64,000 nt of DNA. Source: Streptococcus porcinus. GTDB lineage: Bacteria; Bacillota; Bacilli; Lactobacillales; Streptococcaceae. The stretch's first letter is position 1. Every line of letters begins with the position of its first letter. Both the position numbers and the translations under genes were made by a program. This document shows, piece after piece, positions 56,107-64,000 of the stretch. Location of the stretch: the NCBI RefSeq assembly GCF_900475415.1, contig NZ_LS483388.1:1846001-1910000 (forward strand), read 5' to 3'. The notes under the pieces were generated by a model. It saw only the letters and a program-made list of their open reading frames with translations. It was not told the DNA's origin and did no database searches.

Positions 56107-57774
56107 CTAACTATTCTTAAAATCTTGAAGTAGCTCGCGATGAATAAGGGCTTCAATTTCCATTTTCAAGCCATAGTTTTCGGACTCATCAGCAATATAT
56201 TGACTGATACATTTTGCTAATTGGTCCGTAAAACGTGACTCTTTGTTAATATTTTGCCGCTTAGCGAGACGAATTAATGATAAAATATGATCATCATTTA
56301 ATATGGGATCAACAGCGATAGTGGTAAATGGACTATCCAAATCTCGATTTGTCGTGATGACAACATCAACATCTAAAAGATCTTTAACACTTTCAAACTG
56401 TTCTGTCGTAAAAACTGCTAAAATATGCTCACTTTTTAAGTATTGACTACATTGCTGAAGAACAATTTTTTGAATGGCAATGCCATCATCAGAAACAATA
56501 ATAAAGCGCGTTTCTTCCACTTTATCAAGACTATTTCTAAGCTCCCCACCTAAATGAATGGTTAAAAATGCAAGATCATCGTCTGACAAGCGAACTGCCC
56601 AAGCCTCTTCTAAAATAGTGGCACAAGAAACTGTTTCCTGATATAAAGTTTGGTACTTTTTTTGAATGTGCTCGGTCAAAGGATTGACTGATGAAATTCC
56701 ATATTTCTTACGGTAAATCAGAGCCTTGCAATGTTGGGTTAGTTGTTTAATCAATTCCTGTTTATGAGTGAACTGCAAATCAAACCGATCTTCAAGAGCC
56801 TTAATAAAATGGCTAAGCGTCGTCCGCATATCATCATAATCTGGACTTTCTACATGACTATCTTTATCCTTTCGAAAAGATAACATTAACATGGCTACCA
56901 AGCCAACTTCAATATCATCTAAATGCAACTTAAAGTGTTTATATAGCTCTTTTGCTAGGTCCTTGGCAATATAATATTCTTTACGCTTCCAAATCAGATT
57001 AAAATCTTTTTTTAATGTTTCAATGACCTGATAATCACAGCGCATATTACGATAACTTAACAAGATAAAAGGTAGAATTTGAATCATAAAATGACTATCT
57101 TGACTGTTAATACGCTTCCCCAGCTGAGCTTGTGAATCAGAGAGGTAGTCATCAAGAAAGCGAGTGAACTCACTTGAAAAATAAGTTGTCTTTGCTAAAT
57201 GTTCTTCTAATTTATGATGAAAGAAATCAAGGAAGGTTTGATTGCCCCCGTGGTATATATCATCTAACATCTTATAGAGAAATTGAATATAAGACAAAGG
57301 ATAACATTCAAAGTAATAACCCATTGACTTTGTCGAATGCAGTTGAATAGAGTACTCGTAAGCCGCCAAAGTCTCTCGTAATTCATTTAGATCGTTTAAG
57401 ATCGTATTACGAGATACATCATTAATCTGCATTAACTTCTCAATTGTGACACGTTGTGTCGAAATCGCAATAAAAATAGCAGATAATTTCATGCGTTCGT
57501 CACTTTTCATAACATAGTTATAATCCGTCACATCTTTCAGTAAATATCGACAAGCTTCTTTTTGTTTCTGATCTAAGAGAATCCCAATGCGTGGCAAGGA
57601 AATAATTTGACTAACCACCTCAGGCAAAGCCTCATTAATTTTTTCTAAGTGATAATAGACCTTTCGCCGTGATTGTCCTAATGCTTTTGAAATGGCCATT
57701 ACTGTCTGAGGCTTATCAAGTTTAATCAAATAAGATAATAAATCGTAGCTTTTTTTATCTAGCAAGAGCACCAT
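56107..57774 (-). CDS. PRD-containing BglG/LicR-type regulator of the adjacent sugar operon
   Basis: A 555-residue regulator: N-terminal HTH pair (MAISKALGQSRRKVYYHLEKI and IEKLMQINDVSRNTILNDLNELRE), two PRD-like regions (about 170-400) and an EIIB-like domain (about 405-490, FIIVSDDGIAIQKIVLQQC). The EIIB phospho-Cys position is occupied by Ser/Asp (VSDDG), so that domain may be structural. A clear EIIA domain is missing. Last gene of the 57.8-64 kb minus-strand operon, so probably its regulator. Confidence 0.83.
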   Translation of the reverse strand: MVLLLDKKSYDLLSYLIKLDKPQTVMAISKALGQSRRKVYYHLEKINEALPEVVSQIISLPRIGILLDQKQKEACRYLLKDVTDYNYVMKSDERMKLSAIFIAISTQRVTIEKLMQINDVSRNTILNDLNELRETLAAYEYSIQLHSTKSMGYYFECYPLSYIQFLYKMLDDIYHGGNQTFLDFFHHKLEEHLAKTTYFSSEFTRFLDDYLSDSQAQLGKRINSQDSHFMIQILPFILLSYRNMRCDYQVIETLKKDFNLIWKRKEYYIAKDLAKELYKHFKLHLDDIEVGLVAMLMLSFRKDKDSHVESPDYDDMRTTLSHFIKALEDRFDLQFTHKQELIKQLTQHCKALIYRKKYGISSVNPLTEHIQKKYQTLYQETVSCATILEEAWAVRLSDDDLAFLTIHLGGELRNSLDKVEETRFIIVSDDGIAIQKIVLQQCSQYLKSEHILAVFTTEQFESVKDLLDVDVVITTNRDLDSPFTTIAVDPILNDDHILSLIRLAKRQNINKESRFTDQLAKCISQYIADESENYGLKMEIEALIHRELLQDFKNS

Positions 57775-57844
57775 TTCAATCTTCCCCTTAAAATCTATCT
57801 TTGCCTATTTTATCATTATTTCAGCGACTTTGCATCTCTCTTTT

Positions 57845-58603
57845 TTAAAAGCTCTCTCGCTTAAGTTGGTTTAATTTGTGGGCATCAGCTAGTAATTGGT
57901 TACTTGTTGTCATATATTCTAGTGCTAGATATCTTGCTTTGGGAAATTGTGAGATGAGAGGTTCCATATCAATCTCCCCTTCAAATAAAGAAGTACTATT
58001 TTCTATACCAAACCATGTTTTCTGATAATTTTTACAATGAAGATAAGTGGTAAACTCACGCATCTTTAAAGTCGCTTGGGAAAGGGATTCCCCAAGAAAT
58101 GCCCAATTTGCCGTGTCAAAAACGAAACTTATAGGTAAGTCAACTTGACGGGCTAATGACATAAAGTAAGAGCAATTAGAGAGACTCCCTCCTCTAGGAT
58201 CTTGATTATTTTCTACAAAAATTCTCATATCACTTGATAGCAGTTCTTTTAAAGCTTGCAGAGTTGCTAAAGTCAAACTAGTCGCATCACCAATATTCAA
58301 CTTTAAAAAAGGAGCACCAAGAATTCCTGCTTCTTGTATTAAGCCATTTAAATTAGGGTTAATCTTATCATTGACTAGTAGATTTTCATTAACGCTATAA
58401 AACAATACTAGATCTAATTGGTCTGCTTTTTCTTTTAAAGATTTTAACTCTTGGGGAATACTTTTTAAAAACTCCCGACGAATCTCAAACTTTTTAAATC
58501 CCATTGCGAAAACTTGCTCTAAGAGATTTTCTTGTAAAAGCCCTGCTTCTAATTGGGCTTTAAATGCAATACTATTGATAATAAGATTTTCTTTTTCAAA
58601 CAT
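57845..58603 (-). CDS. Sugar phosphate isomerase/epimerase (TIM barrel, UlaE/IolE-like)
   Basis: A 252-residue xylose-isomerase-like barrel protein: FKKFEIRREFLKSIPQELKSLKEKADQL, LKLNIGDATS, metal Glu in MRIFVENNQDPRGG, FVFDTANWAFLGES and LHCKNYQ, ALEYMTTS. Likely an epimerase or isomerase of a keto-sugar phosphate made by the FGGY kinase upstream. Exact substrate unknown. Confidence 0.8.
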   Translation of the reverse strand: MFEKENLIINSIAFKAQLEAGLLQENLLEQVFAMGFKKFEIRREFLKSIPQELKSLKEKADQLDLVLFYSVNENLLVNDKINPNLNGLIQEAGILGAPFLKLNIGDATSLTLATLQALKELLSSDMRIFVENNQDPRGGSLSNCSYFMSLARQVDLPISFVFDTANWAFLGESLSQATLKMREFTTYLHCKNYQKTWFGIENSTSLFEGEIDMEPLISQFPKARYLALEYMTTSNQLLADAHKLNQLKRESF

Positions 58604-58624
58604 TTCCTTTTCTTTCTATTCTTT

Positions 58625-60148
58625 TTATGATAGTTTCGACAAGGCAGCTAAAGATTGCCAAGCGGGAGCCATGGCCCCTAATAATTGCTGATAGATGTCA
58701 TATTTTCTCTGGTAATACTGACCTTGTTCCGAATTTGGCTGATAAGAATCTTTGACAGATACCATTTCTGCCACAGCTTGCTCCAAAGAAATACTATCCA
58801 AGGTCGACCTAGCAATCAGAGCGCCCCCTAAACCACCTACCTCACTGGCTTCTACTGTCTCAATTGGTAGGTTTAGAATATCTGCAAAAATTTGAACCCA
58901 AGCCTTTGAATGCGTTGCTCCACCAGTCATTCTAATAACCCGGGGAGCAGAACCTTTAGCTAAGATAAGTTGGTCAATGTGTTGTTTATGAGCAAAAGCA
59001 ATCCCTTCATAAACTGAACGTAGCATGTGTGACTTGGTAGTTCGAGTACTTAAACCAAAAAAACAGGACTTGGCATCTGTGGAGACATTGCTACCATATA
59101 AAAAAGGGAGAAAAATAAGATCGTTATAGGTTGCATCTGTGTTCTCCAAAAATATTTCGAGAGTCTCATAGATAGATTCAGCCCCATGTTCTTCAATATT
59201 TTTCATTTCTTCTGACATGAGCATTTTTAAAATAATATCTAAATTCCCAGCAGAAGTTGGGCTACTAGCTTCAACCAAAAAATCACAGTTTGGAAAAGAA
59301 GAATTCATTTGACCACTACTCTGACTAGCCGCTTGTTTGCTTGGAAAAGCATTGATATTCCAAGTTCCAGAAATCACACTAAACATGTCTTCTTCTAAAA
59401 CACCTGAACCAATAGCGCATGCATCAATATCAAATAAGCCTCCTAAGACCGGGGTTCCTTCTACTAATCCTGTTAAACTGGCAACCTCTTTTGTTACTGT
59501 ACCTACGATATCCTTACAATCCACTAACTTTGGCAGTGCTTGAAACATCTCATCAATGCCAAAAAAACTTAGAATAGCTGGGTCATAAGTTCCTGTTTGA
59601 AAATTTATCCAGTGATTACCTGAAGCATCGCCATATTCTTGATTAATTTTACCCGTTAACTTAAAACGAATAAAATCCTTTGCCGACATAATCCAGCCAA
59701 TCTGATCATAAATCGCAGGTTCATACTCTTTCAACCATCTTAATAAAACTGGACTTTGAACACCTACAACATGTTGCTTTGTCAGCCCCCAAAGGTCATC
59801 AATATTAGTTTCAAAATTAGCTGCTAAATCTTTGGCACGCTCATCCGTTGATAAAATTCCGTGGCAAAAAATTGCCTTGTCTTTATTTAACAAGTAAAGT
59901 CCTTTACCATGACCAATAGGCACTACCGCTGCAATGTCTGAGCTCTTAATAGCTGCTTTTTTAATAACTTCTTTGATAGAATCACAGATGGCCTGCCACA
60001 TGGTTTCCAAATCAATTTCGCGAAATCCAGGTTTATTTTCTATTCTTAAAGTTGGAAAAGAAGACACCAGAATTTCTCTCCCCTTATTATCAAATAAAAT
60101 TGCTTTTGTGCTTGTTCCACCATAATCAATACTCAAAAAATAGCGCAT
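58625..60148 (-). CDS. FGGY family carbohydrate kinase (xylulose/L-xylulose kinase-like)
   Basis: A 507-residue kinase with two FGGY domains: SIDYGGTSTKAILFD at the N-terminus, VGHGKGL-like PIGHGKGLYLL, GLFDIDACAIGSG, MTGGATHSKAWVQIFADILNLPIE and EVGGLGGALIA. It follows the amidohydrolase gene by about 190 bases and is 21 bases from the epimerase gene. Substrate probably a ketopentose or ketohexose; unknown. Confidence 0.87.
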   Translation of the reverse strand: MRYFLSIDYGGTSTKAILFDNKGREILVSSFPTLRIENKPGFREIDLETMWQAICDSIKEVIKKAAIKSSDIAAVVPIGHGKGLYLLNKDKAIFCHGILSTDERAKDLAANFETNIDDLWGLTKQHVVGVQSPVLLRWLKEYEPAIYDQIGWIMSAKDFIRFKLTGKINQEYGDASGNHWINFQTGTYDPAILSFFGIDEMFQALPKLVDCKDIVGTVTKEVASLTGLVEGTPVLGGLFDIDACAIGSGVLEEDMFSVISGTWNINAFPSKQAASQSSGQMNSSFPNCDFLVEASSPTSAGNLDIILKMLMSEEMKNIEEHGAESIYETLEIFLENTDATYNDLIFLPFLYGSNVSTDAKSCFFGLSTRTTKSHMLRSVYEGIAFAHKQHIDQLILAKGSAPRVIRMTGGATHSKAWVQIFADILNLPIETVEASEVGGLGGALIARSTLDSISLEQAVAEMVSVKDSYQPNSEQGQYYQRKYDIYQQLLGAMAPAWQSLAALSKLS

Positions 60149-60294
60149 CGCTTATCCTTTCTTATAAAAATGAGTAAGCCTCTTAAATATCAACTGGCTC
60201 TCCCTGATGATAACTTACTTGGATATTGTATTTATCAATAGTTGAGAGCTGATATCAAAACAACTCTAATGTTCATAGGTTTCCAAATGACAAA

Positions 60295-60327
60295 ATGAGT
60301 TTGAAACACTTTATTGTTCCAAACTCC
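60295..60327 (-). terminator. Intra-operon hairpin after the amidohydrolase gene
   Basis: Minus strand GAGTTTGGAAC and the GTGTTTCAAACTC region pair around ATAAA, followed by ATTTTGT. It could partly end transcription between the amidohydrolase and kinase genes. The rest of the gap (60149-60294) shows no clear promoter. Confidence 0.45.
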
Positions 60328-60336
60328 TAATATCTC

Positions 60337-61326
60337 TTAATACAGACCTAAATCTTTTGTAACAGGATCTATAGCTTGCTGATTAGCTTCAATAGCGGAC
60401 TGCTTGAAGTAAACACGTTCTGCATTGTTATAGAGAACATCTTCCAATTCTTCTTGTGAAAAAATATCAACTTCTTCTAACCAAGTTGCCAATTCTTCAT
60501 AGGTGTTAAATGTTGCTGACCAAGGAGAATCTGTTCCCCAAATAATACGCTTTGCCCCCAGAATCTCTTTAGCAATACGGACATTTTGCTCAGATTTAGG
60601 AAAAGGAAATTGGTCTGGACTATCAATATCTTGAATAGCTGAAATATCAGTATAGACATTATCTAAGTCCTTCCACATGCTAAGTTCTGCACGCAGACGA
60701 TTTGGTGTATCAGCATGCGGGAATGACAAGTGACAAACGACAAAATCAAGGCTTGAATATAGGCGAGCTAGATTAGCAATGGCATCAGGTTGGTGGCTGA
60801 TTTGATCCCAATTGCCATAATCGACGGTCACTACAAAACCAGGATAATTTAAGAGATAAGTTAAAATACGACTAACATGGGAATCTGTATCTAAACGAAA
60901 TGGTGTTTTTTGTCCACGATAACCGTGAATACCCCCACCTTGGCTGATTTCAAATTTAATGGCACGAAAACCTAGTACTTCAACATAACGTTGAACAATC
61001 TGCATGGCATTTTCAGCGAAAGGATCTACAGAAAAAGCTCCCGTAAAGCGTTCTGGATATTTTTTAATAGCAAGATGGGTATAATAATTTTGGTATCCAT
61101 TGAGATGACCTTGTAGAATGACTGCTTTTTCAACCTCATTAGCATCCATAAATTTCAAAAAAGATTCTGCTGTAAACGATTGATCACCATAGCCGTCTGG
61201 AATTAATTTAATCAAATCTCCATCATCCCAAATAGCATAGCCATCGCCGATAGCATTTAGACGTCCTTTACCATTAAAACCAGCAATAGTATTAACAATA
61301 TGTGCATGTCCATCAATTTTTTTCAT
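60337..61326 (-). CDS. Amidohydrolase family protein (metal-dependent, TIM barrel)
   Basis: About 329 residues. KIDGHAHIVN gives the first metal pair; FRAIKFEISQGGG, VVCHLSFPH and the late RIIWGTDSPWSATFNTYEELATWLEE supply the remaining ligands, the amidohydrolase-2 (PF04909) pattern. Such enzymes hydrolyse lactones or decarboxylate acids. ATG 61326 is eight bases after GGAGG. Between PTS EIIC and FGGY kinase genes, so it probably acts on the imported sugar derivative. Confidence 0.85.
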   Translation of the reverse strand: MKKIDGHAHIVNTIAGFNGKGRLNAIGDGYAIWDDGDLIKLIPDGYGDQSFTAESFLKFMDANEVEKAVILQGHLNGYQNYYTHLAIKKYPERFTGAFSVDPFAENAMQIVQRYVEVLGFRAIKFEISQGGGIHGYRGQKTPFRLDTDSHVSRILTYLLNYPGFVVTVDYGNWDQISHQPDAIANLARLYSSLDFVVCHLSFPHADTPNRLRAELSMWKDLDNVYTDISAIQDIDSPDQFPFPKSEQNVRIAKEILGAKRIIWGTDSPWSATFNTYEELATWLEEVDIFSQEELEDVLYNNAERVYFKQSAIEANQQAIDPVTKDLGLY

Positions 61327-61346
61327 GTATATTTCCTCCATTACAA

Positions 61347-62798
61347 CTAGTCTTCTGAGATAAAAATTTTTTCGCTAGAGCCTTCAAATCCACTGTTTTT
61401 ATCTGACATTACTTTTAAATAACGATAGATAGCTTCTCTTCTTGTTCGTAGGAGAACTAAGAAAGCTAAGTAAACGACAATTGTTAGACCTATATAAATT
61501 GGATTACCAGAAATCCAAGCAAACAGGACTACCGCTGTTAACGGATGAGCAAGAAGGTTAAAACTCATAATCAAAGTGACTCCCGCAGGAAGAGCAGCTC
61601 CAAATTGTTTAACGGCGTCGGTATAAATCGGACCAAGTGCACTAGCAGCATACAGACCTAAGCTAAACCAAACAACTCCATTTAAAATAGCTTTTAAAAT
61701 ATTCCCTCTAGTAACTGCGATCATTGCCTCTATCATAAAAGGAATAGCAATCAAATCAACTACTGGTAACGCCTTATTTCCTGGCAATATAAGGGATATG
61801 ACGACCATAATTGGCACCAATACCAAACCAGCAATAATGGTCGCTGGTTCACCAAACCCTACTCCATCATCCACTGCAATAAACCAACGTTTTTTATCAG
61901 AAAGAGTTGAACTCTCTTCATTTTCTTTCTTCTTGTTTCGTTCAACAGCTTCAGCAAGGGGAGCAAATGCTTGAGCAAATACGCCTGTAATTAATGGAAA
62001 AATAGTCATAACTGCAGCCAATGCCACAGCAAAGGACAAGATTCCTCCCCAAGTTTCTATAGAGGCAAGTTTTTTTATACTTCCTAAAATACTAATGATT
62101 AAGCCTAAAATAAATCCTAAAGTCATTGGCTCACCAAAGATACCAAGTTTTGTTTTCAAAGATTCTGGATTTAATTTAACTTTATTAATGCCTAACAAAT
62201 TCCATAAGGGGTCAAGTATTAAAGCCGGAATAAGGGTTTCAATATTATGAATAGAATTAATCGTAGCATTTTTAACTCCATAATACTCTGACCAACGGTC
62301 TGCTAAGACTTCTGACATCACTAACGAATAAAGTAAAACAAAAACCATGAAAGCAAAAGAAAGAACAAAGTTTCCTGTCGCTACGTAGGCCATTGTCCCC
62401 CAAATCATGTAACCAAAATTATTCCATAAATTTGAAGGTACAAACACTCGAGTAATACCTGTTAAGAATAAAACAAGCTCAATCAAAAGACCAAAGACAA
62501 AGAAAGACAAACCAATTTCAGAAGAGAAGGCGGTCAAAGATCCAGCCTGCCAACCAATATCAACAATAGGAAGGTTAAGTCCAGTTGTTTCAACCATTTG
62601 CTGGATATATTTGGTTACCATTGGAGCAAAAGCCGAAATTATCCAGCCAAATCCCGTTAGACCAACACCTGCACGTAAAGCACAGAAGAAAGCCCGTTTA
62701 GGATTAACTTTTAGAAAAAGACTAACAATAAAAATCATTGCAGGTACAACCGTTGCTGCACCAAAAACTTCGAAAAATTTGTGTAGAGCTTCTAACAT
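61347..62798 (-). CDS. PTS EIIC component, galactitol (GatC) family
   Basis: A 483-residue membrane protein with about ten to twelve hydrophobic segments and GatC-family patterns (MIFIVSLFLKVNPKRAFFCALRAGVGLTG, GWQAGSLTAFSSEIGLSFF, WNNFGYMIWGTMAYVATGNF, FNLLAHPLTAVVLFAWISGNP). An EIIC needs EIIA and EIIB partners; neither is in the window, so they may lie beyond its right end or be shared. A cre site lies 21-34 bases before the start. Confidence 0.86.
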   Translation of the reverse strand: MLEALHKFFEVFGAATVVPAMIFIVSLFLKVNPKRAFFCALRAGVGLTGFGWIISAFAPMVTKYIQQMVETTGLNLPIVDIGWQAGSLTAFSSEIGLSFFVFGLLIELVLFLTGITRVFVPSNLWNNFGYMIWGTMAYVATGNFVLSFAFMVFVLLYSLVMSEVLADRWSEYYGVKNATINSIHNIETLIPALILDPLWNLLGINKVKLNPESLKTKLGIFGEPMTLGFILGLIISILGSIKKLASIETWGGILSFAVALAAVMTIFPLITGVFAQAFAPLAEAVERNKKKENEESSTLSDKKRWFIAVDDGVGFGEPATIIAGLVLVPIMVVISLILPGNKALPVVDLIAIPFMIEAMIAVTRGNILKAILNGVVWFSLGLYAASALGPIYTDAVKQFGAALPAGVTLIMSFNLLAHPLTAVVLFAWISGNPIYIGLTIVVYLAFLVLLRTRREAIYRYLKVMSDKNSGFEGSSEKIFISED

Positions 62799-62818
62799 AG
62801 AGTCACCTTTTTACTTAC

Positions 62819-62832
62819 ATTAAGCGCTTACA
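62819..62832 (-). promoter_or_regulatory. cre site before the GatC-type EIIC gene
   Basis: Minus strand TGTAAGCGCTTAAT fits the CcpA cre consensus closely, between the dehydrogenase and EIIC genes. It suggests repression by glucose, either of a local promoter or as a roadblock. Confidence 0.6.
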
Positions 62833-62883
62833 TTTTACTTAGAGATGAAATCCCTTTTCTAAACCTGTAAGGCCTGATTTATT

Positions 62884-63840
62884 TTATGCGTTGACAACAT
62901 TGACAGCATTTCCATCAAAGAAAGATAGGATATTAGCAGCAGCCTCTTCAGCTAGGGTAATACGGCCTTCAATCGTTCCTGTTCCGGCATGCGGGCTCAT
63001 GATAACATTATCAAGTTGACGTAGTTCTTCAGATACCTCTGGTTCAAATTCAAAAACATCGAGTCCTGCACCCGCAATTTGACCTTCCTTAAGTGCCCAA
63101 ATCAAATCTTCCTCAGCAACAATCGGTCCACGAGCAGCATTAATTAAATAACTGCGATTCTTCATTTTCGTGAAAACATTTTTATCAAACTTATGCCTAG
63201 TTGATGGTAATAAAGGCGCATGAATTGTAATCACATCAGCTTCACTAACAAGCTGATCAAACTCTAGATAAGCGACCCCTAACTCTTTTTCACGGTCTAC
63301 TGGTAAACGATAAACATCATTATAAACAGTATTCATACCTAGAGCCTTTGCAAATTGTGCCACTGTTGATCCGATGCGACCCATGCCATAAATCCCCAAA
63401 GTAGCCCCATGAAGAGTCATCCCCTGATAACGACGTTCACTTGGATCAATCCATTTTCCTTCCCTTACAACTTTATCGTAAAAGGCTAAACGTTTGGTTG
63501 TTGCCATCATTAAAGCAATAGTCATTTCAGCAGTCGGTATACGTACTGCTTGAGGAGAATTGGAAACTGTGATTCCTTTTTCTTTTGCATAAGCAATATC
63601 TACGTGGTCAAAGCCAACAGCATTTAAAGAAATAATCTGTAAGTTTTTTCCTGCATCAATCATCTCTTTGTCAGCCTGATGCCCCATTAATAACCAAGCA
63701 TCATAATCTTTCAAATGTTTAAGCACATACTCTCTTGAAAACGGTACATCTTTTGAGTAGGTAACATCAAACTGATCCATGAGCTTTGTCAGTCCTTCTT
63801 GAGGGACTATCCCTGTAACAAGTACTTTCTTTTTCGTCAT
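62884..63840 (-). CDS. D-isomer-specific 2-hydroxyacid dehydrogenase
   Basis: A 318-residue NAD-dependent dehydrogenase: NAD motif LGIYGMGRIGSTVAQFAKALG, catalytic Arg in LINAARGPIVAEEDLI, Glu in LDVFEFEPEV and His in MSPHAGTGT. Substrate likely a 2-hydroxy acid or sugar acid from the same pathway. Fifth gene counted back from the regulator in the minus-strand operon. Confidence 0.88.
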   Translation of the reverse strand: MTKKKVLVTGIVPQEGLTKLMDQFDVTYSKDVPFSREYVLKHLKDYDAWLLMGHQADKEMIDAGKNLQIISLNAVGFDHVDIAYAKEKGITVSNSPQAVRIPTAEMTIALMMATTKRLAFYDKVVREGKWIDPSERRYQGMTLHGATLGIYGMGRIGSTVAQFAKALGMNTVYNDVYRLPVDREKELGVAYLEFDQLVSEADVITIHAPLLPSTRHKFDKNVFTKMKNRSYLINAARGPIVAEEDLIWALKEGQIAGAGLDVFEFEPEVSEELRQLDNVIMSPHAGTGTIEGRITLAEEAAANILSFFDGNAVNVVNA

Positions 63841-63878
63841 AAAATCCTCCTTAATATTTATAATATATGGTTATGACC

Positions 63879-64000
63879 TTAAAAACATAATTCATAAAGG
63901 GCCACCTGATGACTACCATTATTAGCAGAAAACAGATAAGACTTCCCATCTTTATCAAAAGCTAAACAATTACTTGATGCAACCCCAGCTTCTACTAAAT
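63879..64000 (-). CDS. C-terminal end of a probable beta-propeller/lactonase-like protein (partial)
   Basis: The last 39 codons of a gene running in from the right edge, ending SYLFSANNGSHQVALYELCF. The stretch NCLAFDKDGKSYLFSANNGS is like a blade of a seven-bladed lactonase-type beta-propeller. It lies 38 bases before the dehydrogenase start, so probably same operon. Too short for certainty. Confidence 0.55.
   Translation of the reverse strand, partial: LVEAGVASSNCLAFDKDGKSYLFSANNGSHQVALYELCF

Overview
The window reads as chromosomal DNA of a low-GC streptococcus of the pyogenic group. The gene order fasB-fasC-fasA-fasX / rnpA-yidC-jag-rpmH / nan locus / tatD-rnmV-ksgA on one side, and gpsA-galU, pgi, tgt, perR, polA, opuA and ulaG on the other, is the order I know from Streptococcus pyogenes. 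A complete sorbitol (glucitol) PTS operon sits beside pgi, and a GlnK/GlnL-like two-component system next to an extra ornithine carbamoyltransferase lies beyond ksgA. Both point away from typical S. pyogenes, towards a sorbitol-using relative such as S. uberis, S. parauberis or S. equi subsp. zooepidemicus. I cannot fix the species from the sequence alone.

Layout. 1-2.8 kb: 5' part of an ornithine carbamoyltransferase gene, divergent from a sensor kinase/response regulator pair. 2.9-5.3 kb: ksgA, rnmV, tatD. 5.5-12.4 kb: a sialic-acid locus: RpiR regulator, ROK kinase, NanA lyase, sugar ABC transporter without an ATPase, and a nanE that is frameshifted. 12.4-15 kb: rpmH, jag, yidC, rnpA. 15.3-19.1 kb: the fas virulence regulator with its effector RNA fasX. 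19.4-24.2 kb: gltX, carbonic anhydrase, radA, dut, a DUF454 protein. 24.3-26.2 kb: two NADPH-dependent FMN reductase genes, the second fused to a PAS-like domain. 26.2-34.4 kb: queH, a MarR-controlled heterodimeric ABC exporter, gpsA, galU, rhomboid, 5-formyl-THF cyclo-ligase. 34.7 kb: a CiaR-controlled small RNA. 35-40.2 kb: sorbitol operon. 40.4-47.5 kb: pgi, SRP RNA, tadA, a metallo-hydrolase, bioY, a CHY zinc protein, tgt, a DUF975 membrane protein, perR, a CoA-binding protein. 47.6-55.9 kb: polA, opuA, a diacylglycerol-kinase-like gene, ulaG. 56-64 kb: a carbohydrate operon (PRD regulator, epimerase, FGGY kinase, amidohydrolase, GatC-type EIIC, D-2-hydroxyacid dehydrogenase, end of a beta-propeller-like protein).

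Most genes are on the minus strand. The accessory sugar loci (nan, srl and the 56-64 kb operon), the ornithine carbamoyltransferase and the FMN reductases carry cre-like sites, consistent with CcpA control. The most interesting points are: (i) nanE is broken at an A-run that forms the classic -1 slippery heptamer A AAA AAG, in the right phase to restore full-length protein; (ii) a csRNA with a perfect CiaR box and two anti-Shine-Dalgarno loops; (iii) FasB and FasC each lack what the other keeps (phospho-acceptor His versus ATP-binding boxes); (iv) 21-bp spaced direct repeats at the fasX promoter that look like the FasA operator. No tRNA, rRNA, insertion sequence or CRISPR array was seen.
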